Of a stretch of 64,000 bases of DNA, positions 33,480-42,078 are shown in pieces (position 1 is the stretch's first letter; every line of letters begins with the position of its first letter). The notes below the pieces were generated by a model. That model did not search any database. It was not told the DNA's origin and was given only the letters and a program-made list of their open reading frames with translations. Both the position numbers and the translations under genes were made by a program. Location of the stretch: contig JAFGPW010000001.1 of the NCBI GenBank assembly GCA_016935985.1, positions 152,861-216,860 of the forward strand. The letters are read 5' to 3'. The DNA comes from Candidatus Woesearchaeota archaeon. Lineage in GTDB: Archaea > Nanobdellota > Nanobdellia > Woesearchaeales > JAFGPW01.

Positions 33480-34787
33480 TCAGAACAGATAGGGGAGCTC
33501 GGCATACGACGGGAGCGGCACGAGCGATGCGGACGCGAGCCGTGAGCGGACCGCAGGCTGGGCGATGAGCGCCGCGATGAGCCTCCCCGGCGTCCGGTGC
33601 TGTCGCCTGACGACGGCGACGAGCCTGCCGTCTTCGGTATGGACGGTCCCATGCGCCCGCCTGAAGGCGACGCACCCCTCGAAGCGGTCGAGCGGCGGGC
33701 CGGGGATCTCCTTGGTCGGCGGGAGGGTCTCCGCCTTCACGATGTACCATAGGAACGCGCGACGCCCCTTGTCCCAGGTCCATCCCGACGCCTTGAGCGC
33801 GAACCCCTCCTTGACGACGCCTGCCTTGACATGCTCATAGGCCTTCGCGATCCTGCTGCCGGCGATGTCCTCCTTCGCGCGCCTGACGCCGGCCTTCACG
33901 ATGAAGAGGCTGTCGCTCCCTGCCGCAGCGGCGAGCGCCTCCCTGGTCAGCCTCGGCCGCTCGAAGAATGAGGGGGAGGGGCATGTGCAGAACGCTTTCG
34001 CAGCCTCGACGAAGCGGGCGAACGACGCGTCCGACACCGCCGCCGCCGCGTTGCGCTCAGGCTGCAGCGGGTCGACGACGACGATTGGAGAGGCGATCTT
34101 CGAGCGGTTGAGCCGCATCAGGGCGCGCCCTTGGTGGTGGCCTAACGTGTCGATCACCGTCTTCGGTCTCCAGCGCCTGGCAGCGTCGACGAGGCCGGCG
34201 AACCCCTTGTGATGGACGATGAGGATATCGACCACGTGGCCCGAGAAGCCGCCGATGTAGCTCTCGGCGCCGTAGACTCCCTGCGCCTTGCAGAAGGCCT
34301 TGGCGAGGATGATGTCGTCGGCGAGCAGCGGGTGCCGCTTCACCCATGCGACATGGAGCGGGCTCATGTCGGTCACGTTCCTCGCCTGGGCAGCGCCCTT
34401 CACCTCCAGGACCGGCACCACCTCGAAGGTGACCCCTCCTACGCGCAGCTGGAAGTAGTCCCGTGACCCGTGCACCCGCTCCGCACCCATTCCGTCGAGC
34501 GCTCGCCCGAGCAGGAGCGGGAGGTCCTTCTCCGCGAACGAGCGGGGGAAGGCGACGAAGAGGTCGATGTCGTAGTCGTCGGCGAGGTAGGTGCGCTTGG
34601 CGAACGAGCCGCCGACGACGACCGAGGCGGGGATGCCGCTGCCCTTCAGCGCAGCGGCGATCCTGCCTGCTGTCGCGTCGACGGCGCGTGCGAGCGCCGC
34701 GTGGGTCGCCGGGGACGGCTTGAGCCTCGCGAGCAGCCCGCTCCTGAGCGAGGCGATCCTTGTCCTTTGGTGTGCGGTGAGCGCCAT
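33480..34787 (-). CDS. cca: CCA-adding tRNA nucleotidyltransferase (class I)
   Basis: A 435-residue archaeal CCA-adding enzyme. The catalytic head has VVGGSFAKRTYLADDYDIDLFV (two carboxylates of the polymerase beta type), followed by FEVVPVLEV with the third carboxylate, then the helical nucleotide-selection region and a tail domain with CEGV-like FEGCVAFRRAHG. It builds or repairs the 3' CCA of tRNAs, needed here because the tRNA-Trp gene does not encode CCA. It begins 9 bp after the lrp gene, with GGAGCACACC before ATG 34787, so both are likely co-transcribed. Confidence 0.94.
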   Translation of the reverse strand: MALTAHQRTRIASLRSGLLARLKPSPATHAALARAVDATAGRIAAALKGSGIPASVVVGGSFAKRTYLADDYDIDLFVAFPRSFAEKDLPLLLGRALDGMGAERVHGSRDYFQLRVGGVTFEVVPVLEVKGAAQARNVTDMSPLHVAWVKRHPLLADDIILAKAFCKAQGVYGAESYIGGFSGHVVDILIVHHKGFAGLVDAARRWRPKTVIDTLGHHQGRALMRLNRSKIASPIVVVDPLQPERNAAAAVSDASFARFVEAAKAFCTCPSPSFFERPRLTREALAAAAGSDSLFIVKAGVRRAKEDIAGSRIAKAYEHVKAGVVKEGFALKASGWTWDKGRRAFLWYIVKAETLPPTKEIPGPPLDRFEGCVAFRRAHGTVHTEDGRLVAVVRRQHRTPGRLIAALIAQPAVRSRLASASLVPLPSYAELPYLF

Positions 34788-34796
34788 GGTGTGCTC

Positions 34797-35222
34797 CTAA
34801 TGGAGCTCCTCCCGTATCGGCAGCGTGACGACGAGCGTATGGGTCCTGCGGACCGCCGGGTTCTTCCGGAAGCTGATCACGAACCGGTTGAACTCCTCGA
34901 TCCCCGGGAACTTCAGCTTGAGGAGCAGGTCGTATTCGCCGGTGATCCCATACACCTCTTTAATGTTGCGGTCGGCGAGCGCCGCGGCATCCAGATCCCG
35001 CACGGTCGAGACCAGCATGAAGACGATGAGGTCCTGGCCGAACGCGCGGTTGTCGAGCTTGCAGGTGAAGCGGTCGATGACCTTGGCGTCGAGCAGCCGG
35101 CGCATCCGGGCATGGACCGTGCTCGGCCGGGCGCCGAGCCTCTTCGCGAGGTCGCGGACCGTCGCCCTGCCGTCGGCGAGCAGGGCGTCGATCAGGCGAT
35201 TGTCGAGCTCGTCGAGATGCAT
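34797..35222 (-). CDS. Lrp/AsnC-family transcriptional regulator
   Basis: A 141-residue Lrp/AsnC protein: N-terminal winged helix-turn-helix (LDELDNRLIDALLADGRATV, RDLAKRLGARPSTVHARMRRL) and a C-terminal RAM domain (FMLVSTVRDLD, VYGITGEYDLLLKLKF). RAM domains bind amino acids or similar small molecules and mediate octamer formation. The gene is divergent from ahcY and preceded by a palindrome GGACAT-3-ATGTCC located between its TATA box and start, suggesting self-repression. Control of methionine/S-adenosylmethionine metabolism is possible from the neighbour. Confidence 0.92.
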   Translation of the reverse strand: MHLDELDNRLIDALLADGRATVRDLAKRLGARPSTVHARMRRLLDAKVIDRFTCKLDNRAFGQDLIVFMLVSTVRDLDAAALADRNIKEVYGITGEYDLLLKLKFPGIEEFNRFVISFRKNPAVRRTHTLVVTLPIREELH

Positions 35223-35223
35223 G

Positions 35224-35238
35224 GGACATCATATGTCC
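35224..35238. promoter_or_regulatory. Palindrome in lrp promoter, candidate Lrp operator
   Basis: GGACAT (35224-35229), three bases, ATGTCC (35233-35238) form a perfect 6-bp inverted repeat. It sits between the minus-strand TATA (about 35243-35255) and the lrp start at 35222, so binding would block the gene. Related TTTGTC/GTCC half-site-like stretches occur further along the lrp-ahcY intergenic region. The ahcY TATA is at about 35316-35325. Confidence 0.55.
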
Positions 35239-35348
35239 TATATGTATATAAATATTTCGTGATTTGTCCATTAATATCTACTAATTTATTTGATTTGTCT
35301 AAAATCCTACGGAAAAAATATAAATATATGCATCACGTCCTGTTCCGG

Positions 35349-36623
35349 ATGATCGATATGGACACCGGAAAGGACCATGAGGTGAAAGACCTCTCTCTCG
35401 CCCCGCAGGGCCTGAAGAACATCGCGTTCGCCGAACGGCACATGAGATCCCTCATGCGGATCAGGGAACGCTTCGCGAAGGAGAAGCCGCTTTCCGGCAT
35501 CAGGGTCGGGCTCGCGCTCCACATCACCAAGGAGACCGCGGTCCTCGTACGGACGCTCGTCGCCGGCGGGGCATCGGTCGCGATCGCCGGCTGCAACCCT
35601 CTCTCGACCCAGGACGACGTGGCGGCGGCGCTCGCGCAGGAGGGCATAGCGGTCTACGGCTACAAGGGCGAGACGAACGAGGATTACTACCGCTACCTCG
35701 AGGCCGTGCTCGCGACGCGGCCGCAGATAACGATCGACGACGGCTGCGACCTCGTCTCATTGGTGCACAGCAAGCATCCGGAGATGATCAAGGACATCAT
35801 CGCCGGCTGCGAGGAGACGACGACAGGAATCATCCGTCTGCGGGCGATGGAGCGTGACGGTGCGCTCAAGGTGCCGATGATCGCGGTGAACGACAATAAG
35901 ACCAAGCACCTGCTCGATAACTATTACGGCACGGGCCAGTCGACCCTCGACGGCATCATGCGGGCGACCAACATCCTCTTCGCAGGCAAGACCGTAGTGG
36001 TCGCGGGCTACGGCTCGTGCGGCAAGGGCGTCGCGCTCAAGGCGAAAGGGATGGGAGCGGATATCATCGTCACCGAAATCGACCATTTCAAGGCGCTCCA
36101 GGCGCGCATGGACGGCTTCCGCGTCATGCCGATGGCAGACGCGGCGAAGGAAGGGGACATCTTCATCACCCTCACCGGGAACAAGCACGTGATACGCCCC
36201 GAACACGTCACGGCCATGAAAGATGACGCGATCCTCGCGAACTCCGGCCATTTCGACATCGAGATCGACGTCAAGGGCATCAAGGCGATGGCGAAGGCGG
36301 AGCGTCGAATCCGGCCGTTCCTCGACGAGTATACCATTCCCGGCGGGAAGCGCGTGTACCTCGCCGGCGAGGGCAGGCTCATCAACCTCGCGGCAGCCGA
36401 AGGCCACCCGTCAGAGGTGATGTCGACCTCGTTCTGCGGACAGGCGCTCGCATGCGAGCACGCGGCGAAGAACCGCGGGAAGCTCGCGCCGGGCGTGCTG
36501 ATGCTCCCCGAGGAGATCGACCAGTCCATCGCCGTACTGCAGCTGGAGAGTTTGGGCATCTCGATCGACGCTCTCACGCCAGAGCAGGAGAGATATCTCG
36601 CCAGCTGGCAGGAAGGGACCTGA
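35349..36623 (+). CDS. ahcY: S-adenosylhomocysteinase (AHCY family)
   Basis: A 424-residue NAD-dependent hydrolase: ALHITKETAVLVRTL, GCNPLSTQDDVAAAL, DDGCDLVS, the catalytic region TGIIRLRAMERDGALKVPMIAVND, NAD-binding GYGSCGKGVA, TLTGNKHVI and SGHFDIEID. It splits S-adenosylhomocysteine (or, in some archaea, the S-inosyl analogue) to remove the inhibitor of methyltransferases. The two cannot be separated by eye. TATA ATATAAATA at 35317-35325 puts transcription start near 35346, so ATG 35349 is preferred to ATG 35328, which overlaps the TATA region. Confidence 0.93.
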   Translation: MIDMDTGKDHEVKDLSLAPQGLKNIAFAERHMRSLMRIRERFAKEKPLSGIRVGLALHITKETAVLVRTLVAGGASVAIAGCNPLSTQDDVAAALAQEGIAVYGYKGETNEDYYRYLEAVLATRPQITIDDGCDLVSLVHSKHPEMIKDIIAGCEETTTGIIRLRAMERDGALKVPMIAVNDNKTKHLLDNYYGTGQSTLDGIMRATNILFAGKTVVVAGYGSCGKGVALKAKGMGADIIVTEIDHFKALQARMDGFRVMPMADAAKEGDIFITLTGNKHVIRPEHVTAMKDDAILANSGHFDIEIDVKGIKAMAKAERRIRPFLDEYTIPGGKRVYLAGEGRLINLAAAEGHPSEVMSTSFCGQALACEHAAKNRGKLAPGVLMLPEEIDQSIAVLQLESLGISIDALTPEQERYLASWQEGT

Positions 36624-36637
36624 TCCGACTGACACCT

Positions 36638-36985
36638 TCAGCCGCACCAGTAGGGGTCGTCGCTCCTGACGATGATCTCCTTCGGCCCCGGGTCCTGTTC
36701 CTGATGATGCCCGGCCTTCTTCTTCACGCTCACATCCACGGCCTGGTTCGTCTCGAAGACCCTGCGGGAATTCACGTTCCCGCACCGCGGGCAGGAGAAA
36801 TAGACCCCCCACTTGCCGGACCGCATCTCGAGGGCCTCGCCGCACAGGCACTTCATGTCGCCGAGGAGGGCGTCCGTGTGCCTCGCGCAGACGTGCATTC
36901 CCTGGCTGTTGTAGGCGGTCGCCTGGACGCCGCAGAAGGGGCAGCGGTCGATGCGGCTCTCGCCGTAGCGTTTCGGGATGCGCAT
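36638..36985 (-). CDS. Zinc-ribbon protein, unknown function
   Basis: A 115-residue protein with two cysteine-rich knuckle pairs: CPFC ... HVCARH in the first 35 residues, then MKCLCGEAL ... FSCPRCGN, consistent with zinc ribbons of the topoisomerase/transposase type. The tail is polar and ends DDPYWCG. Such proteins commonly bind nucleic acid or ribosomal targets; the role here is unknown. The TGA of the upstream gene is one base before its ATG (with GGTGA just upstream), so translation is coupled. Confidence 0.7.
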   Translation of the reverse strand: MRIPKRYGESRIDRCPFCGVQATAYNSQGMHVCARHTDALLGDMKCLCGEALEMRSGKWGVYFSCPRCGNVNSRRVFETNQAVDVSVKKKAGHHQEQDPGPKEIIVRSDDPYWCG

Positions 36986-36986
36986 G

Positions 36987-37328
36987 TCACCATCCACCCA
37001 CGCGCAGCGTCGCCCGTATGCGAGGCACCCCTTTCCTCCGGAACGCGCGGAGCTTGGAGATGCCGTCGTTCACCCTGAAGAGCTCCTCGGTCGGATGGAT
37101 GATGAGGTCAGCAGGCTTGAAATGACGCCAACCCCTCCCGTTCTCGGGGTCCGTGATGACCGACAGCTCTTTCGCCGCCTGCCAGCTCTCGAACTGCTTC
37201 CCGGCCTTGCCTTCCACCTTCTTCCGGTCATGGCGGTCGAGATGCCTGATGACATAGCCGACCTTGGGATGGAACTCAGCGTAGTCCTTGAAATCCCTCT
37301 TGAGCCATGGCTTGCCGAATCCGAGCAT
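36987..37328 (-). CDS. Hypothetical protein, 113 aa
   Basis: Not recognised. A basic soluble protein with DRHDRKKVEGKAGKQFESW, a helix, then GRGWRHFKPADLIIHPTEELF and a basic C-terminus that may form strands (RIRATLRVGGW). Minus-strand TATA CCATATAAATC at 37351-37361 predicts a near-leaderless start at ATG 37328. It lies immediately ahead of, and coupled to, the zinc-ribbon gene, hinting at joint action. Confidence 0.6.
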   Translation of the reverse strand: MLGFGKPWLKRDFKDYAEFHPKVGYVIRHLDRHDRKKVEGKAGKQFESWQAAKELSVITDPENGRGWRHFKPADLIIHPTEELFRVNDGISKLRAFRRKGVPRIRATLRVGGW

Positions 37329-37438
37329 GGGAGGATCGGATGCTGCCGCGATTTATATGGCTTGCGGTGTGAACCCCATCATCCGATGGTTACACTCCCG
37401 TCCATACATTTAAATAGGGGGGAGGCATAGGACACACC

Positions 37439-37867
37439 ATGGTTTGGGACCCGGGGAAAAGGAGGCGCGCACAGATATCTATCGAGTATCTGGTGATCAT
37501 GGGGTTCGTGCTGCTGCTGCTCCTTCCCACGGTCGCGATGTTCCTGCTCGGCTCCGAGGAGATGACCGACTCGATCAATGTCAACCAGGCGAGCAGGGTC
37601 GCCCACAAGATCGTGGACGCCGCGGAATCGGTCTACTACTACGGCGCCCCGTCGCAGACGACGGTCAGGGCATACTTCCCCGACAATATCCAGGCCGTCA
37701 CGATCGACGGGACGGAGCTCGTGTTCAGGATGGGAACCACCGCAGGGCCGTCCGACATCGTCGCCCAGGGGCGGGTCAACATGACAGGCAACCTGACTGC
37801 CAAGAAGGGCATCTACACCGTCAAGGTCAAGGCCTTCACCAGCTACGTCAACATCTCCTATGAATAG
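37439..37867 (+). CDS. Class III signal-peptide pilin-like protein
   Basis: A 142-residue secreted pilin-like protein. The N-terminus MVWDPGKRRR precedes the class III processing motif AQISIEYL, followed by a hydrophobic helix (IMGFVLLLLLPTVAMFLL); prepilin peptidase should cut just before the Gln. The rest is a strand-rich, Thr/Asn-containing extracellular domain. TATA CATTTAAATAGG (37406-37417) starts the appendage locus; ATG 37439 is expected to be near-leaderless. Probably a minor pilin assembled with the platform genes downstream. Confidence 0.85.
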   Translation: MVWDPGKRRRAQISIEYLVIMGFVLLLLLPTVAMFLLGSEEMTDSINVNQASRVAHKIVDAAESVYYYGAPSQTTVRAYFPDNIQAVTIDGTELVFRMGTTAGPSDIVAQGRVNMTGNLTAKKGIYTVKVKAFTSYVNISYE

Positions 37868-37884
37868 GGGGTGGGCAGGGGACT

Positions 37885-38274
37885 ATGGAACGGAAGGGAC
37901 AGATTTCGCTCGAATACATGATCCTCATAGGGGTGTCCATGCTGGTGCTGGTTCTCTTCCTCGTCTCGATCGGCAGCACGTACGTCGACCTGTCGAACGA
38001 GAAGGAGCGGGCGAAGGTGACTGACCTCGCGTACATGATCCAGAACGAGATCAACCTCGCGGCCCAGGTACGCAGCGGCTATGAGCGGGTGTTCGTTCTC
38101 CCCGCCGACCTCGACGGCATCAACTATACGGCCTCCCTGCTCCCCGGAGCGGTCTCCGTCGCGTCGGCAGGCTACGAGATCACCCTGATCACCTCCGAGG
38201 CGAACGGCACGCTCGCGAAGGGCAACAACACGATCGTCCAGACCGACGGGACGATATGCATAAACGGCTGCTAA
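37885..38274 (+). CDS. Class III signal-peptide pilin-like protein
   Basis: A 129-residue protein with KGQISLEYMILIGVSMLVLVLFLVS at its start: cleavage expected between Gly and Gln, then a 20-residue assembly helix. A short polar linker (DLSNEKERAK) and a strand-rich C-terminal domain follow, ending CINGC with two cysteines able to form a disulphide. It lies 17 bp after the previous pilin gene and 1 bp before the next gene, so it is in the same operon. Confidence 0.85.
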   Translation: MERKGQISLEYMILIGVSMLVLVLFLVSIGSTYVDLSNEKERAKVTDLAYMIQNEINLAAQVRSGYERVFVLPADLDGINYTASLLPGAVSVASAGYEITLITSEANGTLAKGNNTIVQTDGTICINGC

Positions 38275-38275
38275 G

Positions 38276-39382
38276 ATGAAGCACAGGAGAGACGGACGGA
38301 GGACAGGGAGGAGGGGCCAGGTATGGTACGGAGACTACATCATCGCGACCGTCATGTTCGTCCTCATGGTCCTCATCTACTACGAGTTCTCCTCGAATCT
38401 CTCCCAGGAGGAGGAGACCACGACGACCGACATCCTGATGCAGTCCAAGATCGTCTCGAACGACCTGATGAGCGAGGGCATGCCGACTGGCTGGAACGCG
38501 ACGGACGTGCAGCGGTTCGGGCTTTCCACCGCGAACCGGATCGACGCCAAGAAGATGCGCCGCTACGCCGACATCCCTTATGAGAAGACGCTCTACCGGT
38601 TCAAGACGAACTACAACCATTACATGTTCCTCCAGGACCGGGACGGGAACGTCCGCCTGATCGGCGGCGTGTGCGGCGCCGGCCACCCTGCGGTCAACAG
38701 CACGATGTCCTCCTACGGCCCGGTCGCGTACTATTCCAGGAACGGCGGGGACGAGCACCTCGTGGCGGCAGGCCTCGGGCTCCCGCTCATCCGGTTCAAC
38801 GACTCGAACATCACGAGATTCCTTGAGAACGTCGGCGACTACCCGCTCGCGGTCGTCGAGGATCCCCAGTTCAACGCGAGCGTGATCGGGGCGCTCGCCG
38901 ACTATCTCCGCAAGGGCGGCAATCTCGTCGTGACGCGGCGCGTCCTCGACAACGCGAGCGGCGCGTTCCTCGACTGGCGGTACGTCAGGAACGACTCCTG
39001 CGGGAACGAGAACGCGACGGTCCTCGCCGAGGACCCCTTCGTCGACCTGAGCGTCGGAAGCTCTGTCCGCTTCACCGGGTGCCCGCACATCGAAGGAGGG
39101 GACGGGCTGATCGCCGGGTTCCTCTACAACGAGAGCCATGCGGCGATCGCGAGCTGGCGGTACGGCAACGGGTGGGTCTACTACTTCTCCGACTTCTCGC
39201 TCCAGGGCCAGAACGGCAGCCTCCCCTCGCTCGGCGAGGAGCTCGTGATGGGGCTCTCCGACGGCAGGTGCACGCAGCCCGACTACGCATCGCTCGACCC
39301 GGACAACCTGATAAGCTCGACACGGTTCATAACGCACCGCGCCGACATCCTCAAGATGGTGGTCTACCTATGGAGAGGATGA
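38276..39382 (+). CDS. Pseudopilin-like surface protein, single N-terminal membrane helix
   Basis: A 368-residue protein with a basic start (MKHRRDGRRTGRRGQ), then VWYGDYIIATVMFVLMVLIYYEF, a membrane helix that could act as a pilin-type stem, and a ~330-residue extracellular region rich in Asn-x-Ser/Thr sequons and with paired cysteines (GVCGAGHP, DSCGNEN, RFTGCPHIEG). The central part has a Rossmann-like rhythm (GPVAYYSRNGGDEHLVAAGL ... GGNLVVTRRVL). No canonical QxSxEY motif follows GQ. It overlaps the next gene by 13 bp. Confidence 0.7.
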   Translation: MKHRRDGRRTGRRGQVWYGDYIIATVMFVLMVLIYYEFSSNLSQEEETTTTDILMQSKIVSNDLMSEGMPTGWNATDVQRFGLSTANRIDAKKMRRYADIPYEKTLYRFKTNYNHYMFLQDRDGNVRLIGGVCGAGHPAVNSTMSSYGPVAYYSRNGGDEHLVAAGLGLPLIRFNDSNITRFLENVGDYPLAVVEDPQFNASVIGALADYLRKGGNLVVTRRVLDNASGAFLDWRYVRNDSCGNENATVLAEDPFVDLSVGSSVRFTGCPHIEGGDGLIAGFLYNESHAAIASWRYGNGWVYYFSDFSLQGQNGSLPSLGEELVMGLSDGRCTQPDYASLDPDNLISSTRFITHRADILKMVVYLWRG

Positions 39383-42078
39383 GCGGCAGGGAGAGGGCAC
39401 GGCCGCCCTGGCGGCGGGGAATGTTCTTCAGCCTGGACGCGGTCCTCGCGACGAGCATCCTGATCATCGGGCTCGTCCTCGTCTCGAGCTTCTTCATCGG
39501 CGAGCGCAGGTACTCGCCGCTCACCCACATCGCCGAGGACCTGACCGACGCGCTCTCCACCATCACTATCATGGAGGTCCAGGACGACCCCTACATCGGC
39601 GAGCTCATAGCGGACGGCAACATCACCGAGCTCAACAACAGCATCCTCGAGCAGATCGGCCACTTCTGGGCCCTCAACAGGACCGCGCTCGCCCAGAACA
39701 TCGCCCGCAACATGACCGAGCGCCTCATCCCGCCGGGCTACGGGTACGGCATCTACGTCGGCGGCGATCCGGTGTACGTCAAGAACGCGACGCTCTCAGG
39801 GATTCTGCTCATCTCGCGCAAGATGGTCTCGGGGATCGAGAAGGGTCAGCCCATCCTCGGCGCCACCAGCCAGGCCTTCCTCAAGGGCATCAGGCGGAAG
39901 GAGAGCTCCTCCTACGCCTACTTCGGAGGCTTCGTCGGCCAGGGAAACCTCACGCGCTACATCGACGGCATCCCGGCGGACGCGAACATCACGCGGATGG
40001 GGCTCGAACTCGACACCGGCGGCGACTTCGTCCTCCTCATCAACGGCGTGCCGTGCGACGACCCCCGCGACGGCGGCGCCTTCGAGCCCCCGGCAGGCAA
40101 CATGACCGCGAACTATTGGGACATCAGCGCGTGCAACAGCTCGGTCGTCCCGGGCGCGAGGAACAGGATCAGGCTCATCTTCTCCGGCGGCCTCAACGAA
40201 TCCTACGTCGGCGGCGGGCTCCTGCGCGTCTCCTATCTCACCACGCAGATGGTGACATCGAACGTCTCGAACCGGACGCGGTACTATTTCCCGGGGATCG
40301 ACGGCGTCATCAACCTCTATTCCGGCTTCTCGGTGCCGGGCGTGCTCAACGCATGGACCATCAACATCAGCTACTTCTCCAACTACACGACGTACCTCAC
40401 GATCGGGAACGAGACGGTTTTCTACCGGCCGGGCGACGACGTGACCCAGAACGTGACGTACTCGCGGACCGGCCTGAACATGACCCCCGGGACGATCCCC
40501 CTTCGCCTCGGCATCACGAACATCTCGAACATCACCCAGATCCTCGCGGGGAAACCGGCCGATACCATCCTCGTCACCGACGTGTCAGGGTCGATGGACG
40601 ACTGCGGGGAGTGGTACACCGGGCTGCTCTGCCAGTACCGGTGCGGGTTCATCTTCAGCTGGTGGATGCGCTGCCCGTTCCCCGGCTCGTGCGTGAACGA
40701 GGAGTGCGGCACGTGCTGGAACGACCGTGACTACTCGACGCCGACGGGGACGGTCTGCAGCAGGTCGAAGCTCGAGGTGGCAAAGGAGGCGGACGGCATC
40801 GCCGTCGACATCATCCTCAACACGACGGGGAACGAGGTCGGGCTCGTGTCGTACGAGGCCGATGTCGACCGCGTCTACGGCCTCTCCAGCGACCGGACGG
40901 GCCTCAGGAGCGAGGTCGATTCCTACACCGCAGGGGGCGGTACGTGCATCTGCTGCGGCATCAACCGCGCCAAGGACATGATCGCCTCGTCGGCCGACAA
41001 GAGGTTCATGATCGTGCTCTCCGACGGCGACGCCAACTACCGCTGCGACGGCTTCTCCGACTACACCGGCACCTCGGACCCCACGAACGCGCCGCAGTCG
41101 GCGATCGACGCCGGCGAGAACGCGTGCGACAACCACAACATCACGGTGTTCGCGATCGGGTTCGGGGACGCGATGACCGCCGCCGGCCACGCGACGATGG
41201 CGGCGATCGCGTGCAACAGCTCGCTCTACTACAACGCGACGAACGTCTCCGAGCTCGCCGACATCTACCGGAACATATCGAACATGATCGTCCAGAGCGC
41301 GAACTTCACGTCGCAGGTGATAACGCTCATCGGCAACGTCACGCTCACGAACCTCTCTCCCGAGTCCTACATCGACCTCGCCTACACGCCGATCGCTGAC
41401 CCCATCGAGTTCGGCGAGATCACTCTCGACCTCGAGACGCCGCAGTTCCCCAACTGCACCCCGCAGGTCTACATCCATGACGACTATCGGATCATCGGCG
41501 CACGGGTGACCTCATACTCGTCGGAGAAGTGGACGAGCCTCGTCACGCTCAACGACTACACGGTCTTCAACCTGAGCTCCTACGGTCTCGGTTTCGTCTC
41601 GCTCGGAGATCCTTTCACCGTCGAGATACCCTCTGTCTACTTCCGGCAGGGGACGCTGAACAACCTGACGGTCCTCGTCGGCGAGGGCCCGACGAACGTC
41701 TCCGGCTGCTCGGCGAACGACACGCTCATCTACACCGTGGCCCTCGACGCGTCGGTCTCCTACCCGTCGGTCCTCCCCCTGGCGGCGGGGTGCTCATGGA
41801 CGATCGAGCTCCAGAACACGAGCACCACCCTCGTCCTGGTGCCTGAGACGTACGGCGGGGCGAAGTCCTGCCTGTTCACCAACGCGAGCGTCTCGTTCGA
41901 CGGCAACGACTCGATCGACGACAGCGTCTTCCGGCTGCTCTCCATCCTCGACTTCGACGACGACGGCAGGATCAACGTCGACATCGTGGGAGCCGACCTC
42001 ACGATATCGGCGATCTGGGTGCCCCGCGTCCCTTACATGTGGGGACCGAGCGTCGTGGAGGTGCGCGTATGGCAATGA
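39370..42078 (+). CDS. Large VWA-domain pseudopilin-like surface protein
   Basis: A 902-residue protein. After MERMSGRERARPPWRRG comes one N-terminal membrane helix (LDAVLATSILIIGLVLVSSFF). The ectodomain has many N-glycosylation sequons, a beta-rich region (about 60-390), then a von Willebrand A domain starting ILVTDVSGSMDDCG (MIDAS D404, S406, S408) with a Cys-rich insertion (CQYRCG, CPFPGSCVNEECGTC) and later VLSDGDANYRC. A further beta-rich C-terminal region follows. VWA proteins at the tips of bacterial and archaeal pili mediate adhesion, so a tip adhesin is inferred. ATG 39370 overlaps the preceding gene; ATG 39379 is in frame. Confidence 0.8.
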   Translation: MERMSGRERARPPWRRGMFFSLDAVLATSILIIGLVLVSSFFIGERRYSPLTHIAEDLTDALSTITIMEVQDDPYIGELIADGNITELNNSILEQIGHFWALNRTALAQNIARNMTERLIPPGYGYGIYVGGDPVYVKNATLSGILLISRKMVSGIEKGQPILGATSQAFLKGIRRKESSSYAYFGGFVGQGNLTRYIDGIPADANITRMGLELDTGGDFVLLINGVPCDDPRDGGAFEPPAGNMTANYWDISACNSSVVPGARNRIRLIFSGGLNESYVGGGLLRVSYLTTQMVTSNVSNRTRYYFPGIDGVINLYSGFSVPGVLNAWTINISYFSNYTTYLTIGNETVFYRPGDDVTQNVTYSRTGLNMTPGTIPLRLGITNISNITQILAGKPADTILVTDVSGSMDDCGEWYTGLLCQYRCGFIFSWWMRCPFPGSCVNEECGTCWNDRDYSTPTGTVCSRSKLEVAKEADGIAVDIILNTTGNEVGLVSYEADVDRVYGLSSDRTGLRSEVDSYTAGGGTCICCGINRAKDMIASSADKRFMIVLSDGDANYRCDGFSDYTGTSDPTNAPQSAIDAGENACDNHNITVFAIGFGDAMTAAGHATMAAIACNSSLYYNATNVSELADIYRNISNMIVQSANFTSQVITLIGNVTLTNLSPESYIDLAYTPIADPIEFGEITLDLETPQFPNCTPQVYIHDDYRIIGARVTSYSSEKWTSLVTLNDYTVFNLSSYGLGFVSLGDPFTVEIPSVYFRQGTLNNLTVLVGEGPTNVSGCSANDTLIYTVALDASVSYPSVLPLAAGCSWTIELQNTSTTLVLVPETYGGAKSCLFTNASVSFDGNDSIDDSVFRLLSILDFDDDGRINVDIVGADLTISAIWVPRVPYMWGPSVVEVRVWQ

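Noticed and set aside
34470..35348. Upstream extension of the ahcY frame to 34470
   Set aside because: It runs antisense through cca and lrp and through the ahcY promoter; the enzyme core begins after 35349.
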